Shown here: piece by piece, positions 11,060 through 22,842 of the stretch
How positions within the stretch are numbered: position 1 is the stretch's first letter
Layout of the letters: every line of letters starts with the position of its first letter
Source of the DNA: Gari tellinella
Lineage: Eukaryota > Mollusca > Bivalvia > Cardiida > Psammobiidae
Assembly (NCBI GenBank): GCA_922989275.2
Contig: OV277858.1
Location: 15,546,727-15,610,726 of the forward strand
DNA: 64,000 bases
Reading direction: 5' to 3'
Notes under the pieces: generated by a model
Told to the model about the DNA's origin: nothing
Seen by the model: the letters and a program-made list of their open reading frames with translations, nothing else
Databases searched by the model: none
Translations under genes and position numbers: made by a program

Positions 11060-12583
11060 ATGCCATTTAATAAAGCTGGTGTTTTGACCTTAATATCACT
11101 TCCTCTTTTATATCATATCAATAATACATTTGAAAGGAAAATATGGATATATAGGGACGCTAAGTTTGATAAACTGAACGAATATATTTTAGAGTACGAT
11201 TGGAACTGTCTTTTAAATAATAATGTTAATGATGCATGTAAAATATTTACCGATACTTTTATCCACTTTGTTGAAACATGTGTGCCATCAAAAAGTATCT
11301 TTATTCGAAGAGACGACAAACCGTGGTTTGACTCTACTCTGAGAGCTTTTAGTAGGAAAAGAGATAGAAAAAAACGTATTGCTCTAAAATCAGGGAAACA
11401 TAATGACTGGAATAGTTATAAAAAATTACGAAATAAAGTAAATAATTTGAAAAAGCATGCTAAAGAAACATTTTTCCAAAATCTTGAATCTTCCCTCTCG
11501 AACTTGCAAAACAATGACATAAGTGTTTTTTGGAAAAGTATACGTCATTTTGTTAAAAATAATGATTCCTCTGCAAATTTACCTCCAATATGTACTGTAT
11601 CTTTTTCTGGTGAGCCGTACCTTCATACATCAGACGAAGAAAAGGCTGAAGTTTTAAACCAATATTTTTCCTCTATCTCTTGTATTGACGACAGTAAAGC
11701 CGAACTCCCTGTTTTTATAGGCAAAACAACTGAAAGTTTAAGTGATATTTACATTACAAGGGATGAAATTGAAGATATAATCGGTAGTCTTGAATTAAAT
11801 AAAGCATCCGGACCAGATGAAATTAGTCACCGTATGCTTAAAAATGTGTCGCACTCAGTTTCGAAACCTCTTTCTTTATTATTTAATCGGTCTTTACAAG
11901 AAGGTATATTTCCCGATATTTGGAAGTTAGCAAACGTAACTCCGCTTTATAAAAAGGGTGATAAAAACAACGTCTCAAACTACCGGCCTGTTGCTTTATT
12001 AACTTGTTGTGGAAAGATTTTTGAAAGAATAGTTTTTAAATATATGTATAATTTTTTTATTGATAATAATCTTATATATAAATATCACTCAGGTTTTTTA
12101 CCTAAGCACTCTACTTCTTACCAATTAATAGATATATATCACCATATATGTCAAACCTTTGAAAACAAACAATTAAGTTGCATGGTATTTTGTGATATCT
12201 CAAAAGCGTTTGATAGGGTATGGCATAATGGTCTCCTTTTTAAATTGGAACAAAACGGCATAAAAGGCAAACTTTTAAATTGGATTTCCAATTATTTGTT
12301 TAAACGAAGGCAGAAAGTTGTTATAAATTCCCATTCTTCATCAACGAAGTATGTTTGTGCTGGTGTACCCCAGGGGTTAGTGTTAGACCCTCTTTTATTT
12401 CTTATTTATGTTAATGACATTGCAGAATCACTTTTAAGTTTAACCAGATGATATGCAGATGACAGTTCATTATACTATTCAGCTTCTTCAATTCAAGATA
12501 TTGAAGGTATTATAAACCATGATCTCAATATTATTTCACACTGGGCTAATCAATGGCTCGTAAATTTTAATCCTTCTAAGACA
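11060..12583 (+). pseudogene. LINE ORF2 reverse transcriptase, interrupted
   Basis: A 463-residue open frame (11060-12451) carries the end of the endonuclease linker and most of the RT. Visible motifs are NKASGPDE (residue about 248), NYRPVALL, the first catalytic Asp in CDISKAFDRVWH (about 377), and GVPQG (about 434). A TGA at 12449-12451 directly precedes the YADD catalytic motif (12452-12463). The frame then continues through WANQWLVNFNPSKT to 12583, where family R DNA begins. The product would copy LINE RNA at the nicked target. Apart from the TGA and the insertion the RT core is well preserved, so this copy is not very old. Confidence 0.92.
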
Positions 12584-13485
12584 AATAAATACGAAAAACG
12601 ACTCAAGCAGGAAACGTAACACAAACAATACGCCCACCTCTCAAGCAGAACACATACAGTCATACCATAACACACACACACACACGCAATACCATTTCTT
12701 CATCCACACACCAACTAGAAAACACACGCAAGACAAACATAAAGCACAGTGAACATAGGAGCCCGCCTTGGTACGGTCAGTAGCAATCAATAATTAACTA
12801 TAAATTAAGTATTAACAACCACTGGGGGGTTAAACCTGGGTTAAGGGGCGTCCAACCTCACTCTTATCTCCTATATTCACTTATAAAGACGAACAGTGTA
12901 CATAAAATATAAATAAATACGTAAAAGACTCAAGCAGGAAACGTAACACGAACCATACACCCACCTCTCAAGCAGAACACACACACACACAGTCATACCA
13001 TTACAACCACATCTCAAGCAGAACACACACTCACACAGTCATACCATAACACACACACACACACGCACGCAATATCATTTCTTCATCCACACACTAAATA
13101 GAAAACACGCAAGACAAACATAAAGCAAAGTGAACATAGGAGCCCGCCTTGGTACGGTCAGTAGCAATCAATAATTAATTATAAATTAATTATTAACAGC
13201 CACTGGGGGGTTAAACCTGGGTTTAGGGGCGCCCAACCTCACACTTATCTCCTATATTCACCTATAAAGACGAACAGTGTACATAAAATATAAACCCTGT
13301 TCCACAACCTTACAATAAAAAAGACCGCCAACACAGTAAGTAAATACATGTAAAACATCTAACAAAAATTCTATGACCAGATTATTAGTAACACGGGCAA
13401 AGATTAAACATTCAAGCCCGTGCTAAAAACAACCCACTATGGCAACGGTCAAATTGTACTCAAGCGACTAGTCTGTAGTCACGAG
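12584..13485 (-). mobile_element. Family R repeat inserted in the LINE RT, left part duplicated in tandem
   Basis: This repeat contains CTCAAGCAGGAAACG, (CA)n tracts, CATTTCTTCATCCACACAC and ACTGGGGGGTTAAACCTGGG blocks. The first 330 bp (12584-12912) are repeated at 12913-13290, and the rest runs on to the hairpin GACTAGTCTGTAGTC near 13466. Other copies lie at 33477-33859 (opposite orientation), 37079-37577 and 57027-57229. All share the AATAAATACGAAA-side end and differ at the other end. That is the pattern of 5' truncation if the element reads on the minus strand, so minus is assigned by inference. No ORF is recognised. Confidence 0.75.
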
Positions 13486-14516
13486 TAAGCTATGTTTTTT
13501 TTCTCTTAGAAATTATGAAATCCTCCATTCACTTCGTTTTGATAATACACACATTTATTTTGTTGATAGCCATAAACGTCTTGGCGTTACAAATGGACAC
13601 AGGAATAATAATATAGATAAATCTTAAAATCTGCTTCAAAGGTAATAGGCATAATGCGTAGATTGAAATTTAATTTAAATAGACATGCGTTAAACCAGAT
13701 TTATATGTCCTACGTGATACCAATTTTGGAATACTCTTTCTGAGGTTTGGGATTGCTGTACAATGCAGCAATCAAATTCCTTAGAGAAGCTCCAAAATGA
13801 TGGTGATCGTATAGTTACAGGACTTACACGTTCTGTTTCTCTTGAGAATTTGTATAGAGAATGTGGTTGGCAATCTCTAGAAAAGCGTCGCGAAATAAAA
13901 CGTCTCTGTTTCATGTATAAAGCAACTCACAATATGCTGCCTGATTACTTAAATGAATTGTTTCCTCAAATCCCAATAGAACGAAATTATAACTTAAGAC
14001 ACGCTAATGATATTCGCGTTCCTTTTGCTAGGACAGAAATATTTCGCAAATCATGTAGTCCGTCATCAATTGCATTATGGAATAATACAGCACATATTCT
14101 CCAAAATGCTCCTTCAATTTCAAGTTTTAAAGAAAATATTACTAAACATGCCAAAATCAAAATACATGTACCATGTTTCTTTTTTACATGGAAGCCGATA
14201 GTTATCAGTCATGCTTGCACGTCTGCGAAACAACTGTAGTAATTTGAACAGCGATCTTAATGATAATCACATATCAAACAATCTAAACTGTACCCACTGT
14301 AACCAAATAGAAAATGCAGAGCATTACCTTTTTGTTTGTCCTAAATACCATGCTCAAAGAATAAAACCTTTCAATGCTATTAGAGCTTTTCATCCTTTAA
14401 ACCCAGGATTACTAATGCACGGGTGTAACTACTTAACTAATGATGAAAATATGGTTATATGTGATGCTGTACACCGATATATAAAAGAAACAAAGCGTTT
14501 CACATTTGATTAATGT
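13486..14516 (+). pseudogene. LINE ORF2 C-terminal region
   Basis: The LINE resumes after the insertion with FFSLRNYEILHSLRFDN and then IYFVDSHKRLGV, the usual post-RT words. After a frame break, the ORF 13763-14239 gives IVTGLTRSVSLENLYRECGW, typical of the CR1-like thumb and linker. A last frame (14211-14513) holds LARLRNNCSNLN and a CCHC knuckle, C-x2-C-x7-H-x4-C, starting near 14289. The CCHC module is thought to help RNA or DNA binding in these elements. Three frames are needed to read it, so it is a pseudogene. Confidence 0.88.
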
Positions 14517-14955
14517 TAACCAAATGTGATTTGTTCTGTTTACTTTTAGTTGCTGTTATTTTAATTTTTTAATACATAAACCACTTTCTGTATTGTTGTT
14601 TTGTTCTGCATTGAGCTACATCATCTATTAGACTACTTTGTTATCTTCTTTTGGATACAAGACAAACTGTACATGTTCAGCTGCTACCAACTGATCCAAA
14701 TGACGTCACTCAAATTAAATAAGTTATTTTATAAGTATCATTAGTAAGCTATTTCTTATTTCTTCTCCTTCTCTTCTCTTACTTACCACTCCTTCTATTT
14801 GTTGTCACTAAATAGTTATATATGTTTATAGCCATTGTATATATTGTCTGAATGTTTACATACAAGGGGAAGGGCCGAATCTAATGTTGTGAGAACTTGT
14901 GGCCCAACCCCATTTCTATGTATATTTATGGAATAAAATATGTTTAAACTTAAAC

Positions 14956-16760
14956 GTCACTACACGTTTTAATATATGTATTTGGTCCAGTATTGAAATA
15001 CTTGTCCTGCTTTAAATGACTATATTATCACTATATATTCAATATCGGTCTATATTTGCTAAATATATTTGACAAATAAATTTATTTTTGTTGACACAGG
15101 ACATAATACCGGTACACAATTACAAATGTTGATTAAAAAATTAAGTGTAAAACATTCCTCGCCAAACGCTTTGCTTATAAATGTCAAGCATATTCTTGTT
15201 GTAACCGAAATTTCCTTTTGACACCTCCTTTCGGATTGGACACCAAGGGTTTTCAGCAGTTTACACTTTTTAATTCAACGTTTGTGTAAATGCTTATCAA
15301 AACTAATGCAGACGAATAGTGTGCATCATGCTAAACATCAATGCCAAATGCAAACTGGATACAACGAAATAGAAAAGAACATTGTTAAAGGTTGTTTGTA
15401 TAACTATATCATTGGCTGTGTTTGATGTGCTTAACGAACCAATGTATTTTTACATACTAATTCAAAGTCATTCGGGTGTATTTGCTGTGATTTGCTTATT
15501 TTTAACTATAATATCAATTGTGAAAAAGTAAACTGTATACTTGCCATAGTAAAATGATTCGATGTCCCTCGGGGCAAAGTTTCAAGTACAACATTGGAAG
15601 TTGTCGTCCATTTCAATGGTCATTAAAATATATTGCTCTACATTCCCATCTCCAGATAGACATTGGCTTGTCATTTATGTCAAAGGGGGACACTTTGGGT
15701 TGGGTCCCAACAGGATCCGTGTTTACAGTGTGTTACATTAAAAACGCATCAATTATGAACATACTTTAAAGGACCTTTACATTTAAATAGCTGTACCAAG
15801 TAATGTTTACTACCATACTGAGTATTGTAGTTTAGTTATACATTAAGGATGCAAACCACGTCTGCGCGGTACAATTTATTACTCAAATTTCATAGTGACA
15901 TAAGTAATCGAACTTCATAGAACAGAGAGATATATCGACTGTGCTTTAAACATTTGTAAATAGGGAGGTAACTCATCTTGTATTGCTGCAAAACAGTTGA
16001 GAAGGTAGAATTCAGGTGAACATGTATACTAGTATGCAAACAAACACCAGAGTTAAAAGTGTTTAACTGTATATTTGCCACAGCGAAATGATTCAGATTC
16101 CCTCCGGGCAATTTTTCAATGCAGTGAATTGCTTGGACGTCCGTGTCGATGGTCAATAAATTCATTTGTCCGAATAAATATACCAAACTCATCACCTCAT
16201 TGAAATTGCCATCTGCTTGTTGTTAGGTTTATTGGAGAAATAAACTATTTTCGTTGCCTAATTGCGAGTAGCATGTAACGGTTCGCCACTAGTTTGAAAG
16301 GGGTTTCTCAAACCAGTCGGGCCTAATTCTGTTTCAGTTGTATATATCGTCTATTTTCTTTTCGTCGGCTTATTGTCTAATAACAGCTGGAATTATGTTC
16401 TGCAAAGCAGGAATACATTAAATTCGTAAAATACCCGAGTTTATATGTGACGATGGGTTAACCTACTTCCTGTTGCGGGTGTATTTGTTATAACTGTTGC
16501 ATACAGTTTGGCTCCAGACGAAACTCCGCATGAAGCTGCGGCTCATTTGTGCCAAACTGTTTGGCATTCTGCTGATATTGTCTTTAAAAAAAAGGCAGAA
16601 AATTGTTACAACAACGTTTTGCAGACGACAATTTCATAACAAGCAGAAGGTAAACCAAACTTTAAAAGGCATCTCAATTATCACATGCGCACGAATTTTG
16701 GTAAAAGTGTACCCATGCAGGTCAAGTTCCAAGATATACGGGTTACTTAATGGGTAACTA
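14956..16760 (+). repeat. Dispersed repeat family A, longest copy
   Basis: The first 0.83 kb match 28760-29950 in inverted orientation, and the last 0.78 kb match 2220-3003 in inverted orientation. No single other copy in the window covers the whole length. The segment near 15555-15620 encodes IGSCRPFQWS in both this copy and the 28.9-kb copy. A diverged version of the same block (TCCCTCCGGGCAA) recurs at about 16095. No known domain is recognised. It starts exactly where the LINE 3' tail ends. Confidence 0.75.
16500..16564. repeat. CAAACAGTTTGG-type palindrome
   Basis: Left arm ACAGTTTGGCTCCAGACGA pairs with right arm TCATTTGTGCCAAACTGT. The same hairpin family lies at the matching place in the inverted family A copy (2438-2501), so the palindrome is an internal part of family A. 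Confidence 0.7.
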
Positions 16761-19103
16761 AAACGATTAGTGAGTTAAACTACCAAAGATAAGTAGTATG
16801 TTAATAATTTAAGCTAGTATATTTCAGTTTGCAGATCTATAAGACCGGCATATAGTGGCACGGTTCGTTCTGGTGTTATGAACAGCCCAATAGTGAAACT
16901 CTACCCACTTGAAGTTATAGAATAGTAACGGATGACTAGAAACAATTGTAATTAAAATTCAGTGGCAGGAAAGTTTAATTTTCTTCCAAAGCTTTATTAC
17001 TTCAATTCAAAAGACTGTGATAGATGAGATTTAGCGAAAAAGATGAATATTGTGATAAAATTGAGTGATAAGTTAGAAATTAATAATTTGATTAAACGAA
17101 GGGCATGCACATTTTTCTAATTCCTTTATGCAGTAAATGTTGCAAATATTTAGAGGCCCAGAGTATGTCGGGAACGCGTAACACCGACCGATGTCGTGGC
17201 GCAGCTACCTATACGTCGCACGTACTTACGTCATATACGTGAGGTTTCATAGAATAAACAAGTTTGAGTGTTTGAGAACAAGATGAAGTAAAGGAAGTAA
17301 TCGGTAAATAAAGAAGTATTGAATTTGAGAAGTTAACCAGTTATTACTCATCCGACAGTTTTTATCTATCTGTTCAAGTCTTGCATAGACATCTACCACT
17401 ACAAGTTCTCTAAGTTGTACATCAGATACAGTTTCCATAACACGTTTTTATTCCTTATTTATATTTTCAGTCTCTTGTTTTGTAACAAGTGCAGGTTTTC
17501 TATCCTGTACATCATCCTATTTTTTTTTCAATTACTCCAGTCAACATTATATTAATCTGCACGTTTGATGCAGACGAAAAGCTTTTAGATTTTTTTAATA
17601 TCCTCTGTGTGCTTAAATCTAAATTTAGTTTTAACCATTTTGTTTTTACAGAGACAAATTCATTGTTTTATATATAAAACTATCTTAGAGTCAAACGATA
17701 GAAACCTAGGGACATAAGCTTTAAACAAGCTTAGAGTTAAATGATTTGCTTCTAGCATTGTTAAATACATACTCATTGTGAATTACAATGTAATTAAAAT
17801 GGATAACAATGTAACCATGGTGGATTACAATGTAACCACAGTGTGAAAAATGTTTTAAAATATAGCAGTGTTGCTACAAAAATGCTAAAGCAATGGTTAA
17901 GCAAGATGAAAAAATATCAGCAAACTTCTCTTATGTTGTTATTGCATTTTACTATATCTTAGATCTACAAAATAACTTGTAGTGGAAGATGTCTATGAGT
18001 GACTTGAACATATATAAATAACAACGATCAGACAAACATAGTTGTTATAAAATGGACTATTTGAATGCTGTGTCAGACATAGAGTCAGATACACAATCCA
18101 TTTGAGCAGAAACAAAATAAAGAATCGCACTGTTTACAAGATAAAAACGGGTATGCAAAAATTCACAGATTTCACAAAAAACACACTTGTATAATGTGGT
18201 ATTACTGGGTTTGCTGTGTGGCAGTTGCTTTGTAAAACATGGAAACACATAGACAGCAATGCAGAGACAAATCTTGTCAATAATTAACTACCACCACAAT
18301 GTCCACCTAAGAAAGAATCAGATCCATTCAAAACTTAAGGGAGTAGTATTACATGTTTAAACGCAGATCCATCAATGGTAGATGACATTTATTTGCCTTC
18401 ATGCGTAAAACTAGTATATAGTCAGTATTCTTGCATGTTTTAGGTACATATAGCAAAAGGTAGATGTTACTTGTGTGTGGACATGTTTAAAACTAATGCA
18501 TTGTGTGTATTCTTGCAACGGTTTGGGGTAAATAAGTACAGACAAATAATATACCGTTATGATTACAGGATGGGACAAACTTATAGGCATTATAATTATA
18601 GTGGATTATAAATATTACGTATGGGGCTGATAGTAAGTTAAACAGTTTTGTGGGATTTGATTTCAAGGATGATGCAGAGAGATATAATAGTCTTAAAATT
18701 AAGGTACGTGCAAAACAGTCAGACGTGAGTGAAGCATAAACAACGACGTTGATAGAAGAAAGAACAGCACAGGTACTAAGTGCATATCAAAAAGAAGATT
18801 AAAGACACATACTTTTGTTTAATCAGTTTGTGTTTGTAAACGATCAACCACTTACGTGTGATATTGCTAGTTAACATATTTCAATATCCAACCAACATTC
18901 CTTACATTCCTGAGTAAACTTAGGTTTACTAAGGACTTTTTTTTTTCTACATTTTTAGACTGGGAAGACAATTCATGCTACACAGTTTTAGCAAACGATA
19001 CATACGTTAATTCCTAGAGTCCATTAACTAATTTGATAAGTGTGTATTACAAGCAGGTAGATAAAATATCCTCCATATTGCAAAAGTATTTGCTAATCAG
19101 CTT
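16761..19103. other. Unassigned AT-rich DNA
   Basis: No gene is recognised. At about 17775-17842 a degenerate 23-bp unit containing TTACAATGTAA occurs three times in tandem. Other ORFs here are short and without motifs. Confidence 0.45.
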
Positions 19104-19107
19104 TTAA

Positions 19108-20044
19108 GGGTGTTTCAATGTCATGACTTTGGGAATTTTTAAAAGTATATGAAAACACTCTATGATGGTTTTGTATTGAAGAGCTATTTAAGATGAATGA
19201 TAAAATAGAAAAAGTGTACATTTTGGTGAACAACAGTTGGCTCTACGGCAATGTAAAATTTACCCCATCCACTTCCTCTTATTTTGTCATTTTCAAACAG
19301 CCCGCTTCAATAAAATCCATTTTCAATGAAAACAAATATGATAATTTAGTTTTGTGTTATTTATTTCCTATTTATGGTAGTATTTCTTCATACAAACAAT
19401 AATTTAAGATAAAAAAAGGCACCAAATGTGAAATTTATAAACCTCTAAATAGCATCGATAAGGTACTTTTTGTAAATTTTGTAAGGGGAGATAACTCTTT
19501 TTACTTTAATAACTCAAAATTTTAAACACTGACCTTTCAATTTCTTTTCATATTTGGAACTGCCTTAGCATTGGCTTTCATCTGGTAGAATATAAAAAAG
19601 TTTAATACTATAACTACATGTATTTCATTTTCAAACTTTTTTAATTTTTTTCATAAGATAAAAAAATCTAATAAAATCATGCCCTATACAAAGCATGTTT
19701 TTGATATTCAAGGATCCATATTGTTCAAACCTGGTGCCTGCATTGTCTAAATTTGGTTTCTTTATGTGAAAATAGACATGAAATAAATAATGAAAACCCA
19801 AATTACCATGTTTGTTTTGTTTTGAAATAGATTTTACTGAAGCTTGTACTCTGAATGGGTAAAATTTGAGAGAAAAGTCCAAATTTGACATACCTTTTTC
19901 AAATCGCTGTAGCTCAAAAAAAGGACACCAAATATATATATTTTTTTTCATTTTTCCATTCATCATATACAGCTCTTCCAAAAAAACAATGTTAGAAAAA
20001 AAGTTTGATTCTTTTAAAAATTGGCTTATGACATTGATACACCC
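19108..20044. mobile_element. 937-bp TIR element flanked by TTAA
   Basis: TTAA occurs on both sides (19104-19107 and 20045-20048). The termini are inverted repeats: GGGTGTTTCAATGTCAT at left and the complement of GGGTGTATCAATGTCAT at right. Pairing continues inward, because the plus ORF at 19193 and the minus ORF at 19631-19981 are inverted versions of related sequence (for example ASIKSIFNENK versus ASVKSISKQNK). TTAA target duplication is a mark of the piggyBac and Kolobok superfamilies. No transposase is present, so this is a non-autonomous foldback-like member. Confidence 0.85.
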
Positions 20045-20048
20045 TTAA

Positions 20049-20630
20049 CTAAACCTCTTTCTTCTTCTTTTTTTTTTACTATAATGGCCGCAATCACTTA
20101 TGATCATTATCGCCATGCGCTAGAGTAAAAACACTAACATGTAAAAATGCCTACGGGATCAAGCTACCCTATCGATCCTAAATACCACGTACTAACCAAA
20201 TGTCTTCACTTAAAAAATGTCTGGTTATCCAAACAATGCTCGTTCATGGGCAAAGCAGCAAATACCCAAGGCAGATCGAGAAAAAATGGAGAAAACTCTT
20301 GGTGTGCTAGGACTGATTTTAGGTGATAACCTGAAAAGTCAAGTGAAACATCTACAAAAGTTAAGTGAAACACATTGAAAGGTCACCTACTACATCAGAA
20401 CTTTATGAAAAAAAAACATTATACCAATAATTAAAGACTGTATTAGAAATTTGGAGATGTTGGATGAGGAATCCAAACATCATGAACTTTGATGAAATAA
20501 GGACGGATCTTCAAGCAATGTCATTAAATGACTTCACTGAAACTTATTAACGAATTGCATTAATTGAGAGAAATGTACAGGCAGTAGACTATTGTTTGAA
20601 GTATCATATTGTACACAAAACCTGTCGGCT
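20049..20630. other. Unassigned DNA
   Basis: No ORF or repeat is recognised. It may contain decayed upstream parts of the following LINE, but I could not read RT motifs here. Confidence 0.4.
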
Positions 20631-21444
20631 AAATTTTCAGAACTCATCATCTGGATCATCATTTCTATGCAGATGATTCAAAGTTATACTTGTCATCCAA
20701 GCCTAAAGACACATCTTGCCACAAGTAGCCGTATCAATAGTCGAAGGATGTCTCAAAAGACAAAGTCTCATGGATGCACCATATTATGATGAAGCTGACC
20801 ACTGACAAAACGGATACCATACTGTTTCACACAAAAAAGGTTAACATACCTGAAGACGTTCACGTTCAATTGGGAAACTATAAAATCAAACCTACAATGT
20901 GTTTGAATATTATTGGTGCTATATTTCATTCCCAATGGATATGACACAGTACAGTAACGGTGTGTGAAGGTCTAATTAGGCACAGTTGCGCGTCAAATAG
21001 GTCATACTAGTAGTGCTTTGGTCACATCGAAAATGGACTTCTGCAACAGACTGCATTATTACCAGGACTCCTCGGTACAATCACATCACTCAAGCCTTGA
21101 AGGAGGTTCACTTGCTTCAAGTTTAACACATAATTTAATTCAACATTCACACTCTCATATACAAAGCCATGTGAAATATGATTCATCAAGGTACATTGTC
21201 AGTATGATTGACGTTGTATAAACCTCGCAGAGAGTTGCAGTCTGCGAGTAAATCAGTAGCCCTAGTTGTACCGAGAAGTCGTTTGGTGAAGTTTGGAGAT
21301 ATAAGTTTCATGCATGCAGTCCAAAAGTTCTGGAGCACTCTTCCATCATACATCAGAGATGCGAGTCCAGTTACATCCTTCAAAAAAATGTCTGCCACTT
21401 CTTTAATATTTTTTATAAGAACCAATATGTACTTGGTTTTTTGA
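20631..21444 (+). pseudogene. L2/CR1-like LINE remnant (RT end and C-terminus)
   Basis: The fragment starts just before the catalytic FYADDSKLYLS motif (YADD at 20666-20677). It continues through short frames with MKLTTDKTDTILFHTKK, VQLGNYKIKP and LVTSKMDFCN, all usual post-RT words of L2-like LINEs. It ends in LYKPRRELQSAS, VVPRSRLVKFGD and FWSTLPSYIRDAS (21208-21444). At least four frameshifts or stops break it. It is clearly a different family from the LINE at 10.4 kb. No 3' tail is evident. Confidence 0.85.
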
Positions 21445-21796
21445 TGTGGCGTGTACTAACAGATCAACATGAGAAGATAAGATACAGCATGCAAATCCCT
21501 GGGCATGCTCGCTGTTTCATAGACAGTGGATTTGGCATGGTTAAAAAATTGTATCGGCGATCAGATTGTGACAATCTTAACCAGCTTGAGACGATTGTTA
21601 ACAATTCTTCCAGGACCAACATGGCAGTACTGTACCCAGCTTTGCAGTGGCGGTCATGGAAAACCTTTCTCGGACAGTATTTTAGGCCACTGATAGGTAT
21701 AAGGAAATAACAACATTTCTCATTCAACAGAGCCGAACCTGGAATTGTAACTGTTAAGGAATCATTCAGTTCTGATGAAACCAAATTCAATATAGG

Positions 21797-22030
21797 GTTA
21801 ATACACTTTTTTTCGTGCATTAACATCTGAAGAAGCCCGCGGGCTGTATTTGAAGCCCGAGGCTTTAGCCGAGGGCTCCAATACAGCACAAGGGCTTCTG
21901 CAGATGTTAATACACGTAACATCTGAAGAAGCCCGCGGGCTGTATTTGAAGCCCGAGTCTTTAGCCGAGGCCTCCAAGACAGCACAAGGGCTTCTGCAGA
22001 TGTTAATACACGAAAAACAGGTGTATTGAC
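21797..22030. repeat. Compound foldback element, two tandem hairpins inside an outer inverted repeat
   Basis: Outer arms begin GTTAATACAC and end GTGTATTGAC, and pair over about 30 bp (through TTTTTCGTG and TTAACATC). Inside are two tandem copies (21821-21910 and 21917-22006). Each is a near-palindrome running from TAACATCTGAAGAAGCCC to its complement, with GAAGCCCGAG and GAGGGCTCC in the middle. There is no coding potential. It can form one large or two smaller cruciforms. Confidence 0.85.
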
Positions 22031-22760
22031 ACTATTCTTGCATAAAAATATGGCTATTGCCCCTTTTTGTTGGATTTCACCTTACTCTGTTAGCTAATAC
22101 ATTGACAGCGTACGCGCACCTAGAGAGGTCAAGTTTGTTTACAAAATGTTCATGTGTTTTATATATCCACGGCCTAGATACAGGGCCACATGCATCGGAT
22201 TTATCAATGTCGGCCATTTTAAAAAGCGACTCGATTCGCATGTGTAATTTACGCTGAGCATTCAACAGCCATCATGTTGTTATTCCGTTAATTCAAGGAC
22301 TTGTACATATTACAATATGTCTGCACAAGAGGAGATATTGTGCGGTTGGATATTGGAATAACGTTGAATCAGTTGGTTTGGTACAACGTGAGACGTAGCA
22401 TACAGACCGGTCAGGTGCGACGCAATACAGAACGAAGTCAGAGGTTTTCTCTAGACCAATTCTATGGAAATACAGGTACAACGATTTACTGTTTAGCATG
22501 CTTATGGTAGGTTTTTATTTATAATACTATATTTATTAATAAATATCAGACACATGCATGGATTCCTATTAAAGCACTAGCAGTCGATTGCAGTTATTAT
22601 AACTCCATAATGTAGTCTAGCGGGATCAGATGAGATAACTTATTCTTTCCCGTTTAAACGCAAAGAAACGCAAACGCAGTGCACTAAAATGGAGAAAATG
22701 ACAACATTTTTATAATTCTGACTTTTTATTTTAATCCGAGTAGCACACAGACTTTAGCAT

Positions 22761-22842
22761 TTTGGAACCTGGTCAGACACTGTGTTCCTCGGCGTCTGAT
22801 CTGGCTCCAAACCGGCGTCTGATCTGGCTCAAAACTGTTTGC
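22761..22842. repeat. CAAACAGTTTGG-type palindrome with duplicated right arm
   Basis: Left arm TTTGGAACCTGGTCAGAC is followed by two right arms, GGCGTCTGATCTGGCTCCAA and CGGCGTCTGATCTGGCTC, the second closing on AAAACTGTTTGC. The duplicated arm suggests slippage or repair of a hairpin. Confidence 0.75.

Larger units (their letters stand above)
10398..14955 (+). mobile_element. CR1-like LINE, near full length, broken, with a nested insertion
   Basis: The element runs from a 2A-like leader through AP-type endonuclease, RT and a C-terminal CCHC motif to a 3' UTR. The 3' UTR has a polyadenylation signal (AATAAA at 14932) and the tail TATGTTTAAACTTAAA. Stops and frameshifts break it, and a 0.9-kb family R repeat splits it at 12584-13485. 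The gene order and the RT and C-terminal wording fit the CR1/Jockey-type non-LTR elements of molluscs and other invertebrates. It is not functional as it stands. The left end is set at the start of the open frame that contains the 2A motif. Confidence 0.88.
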
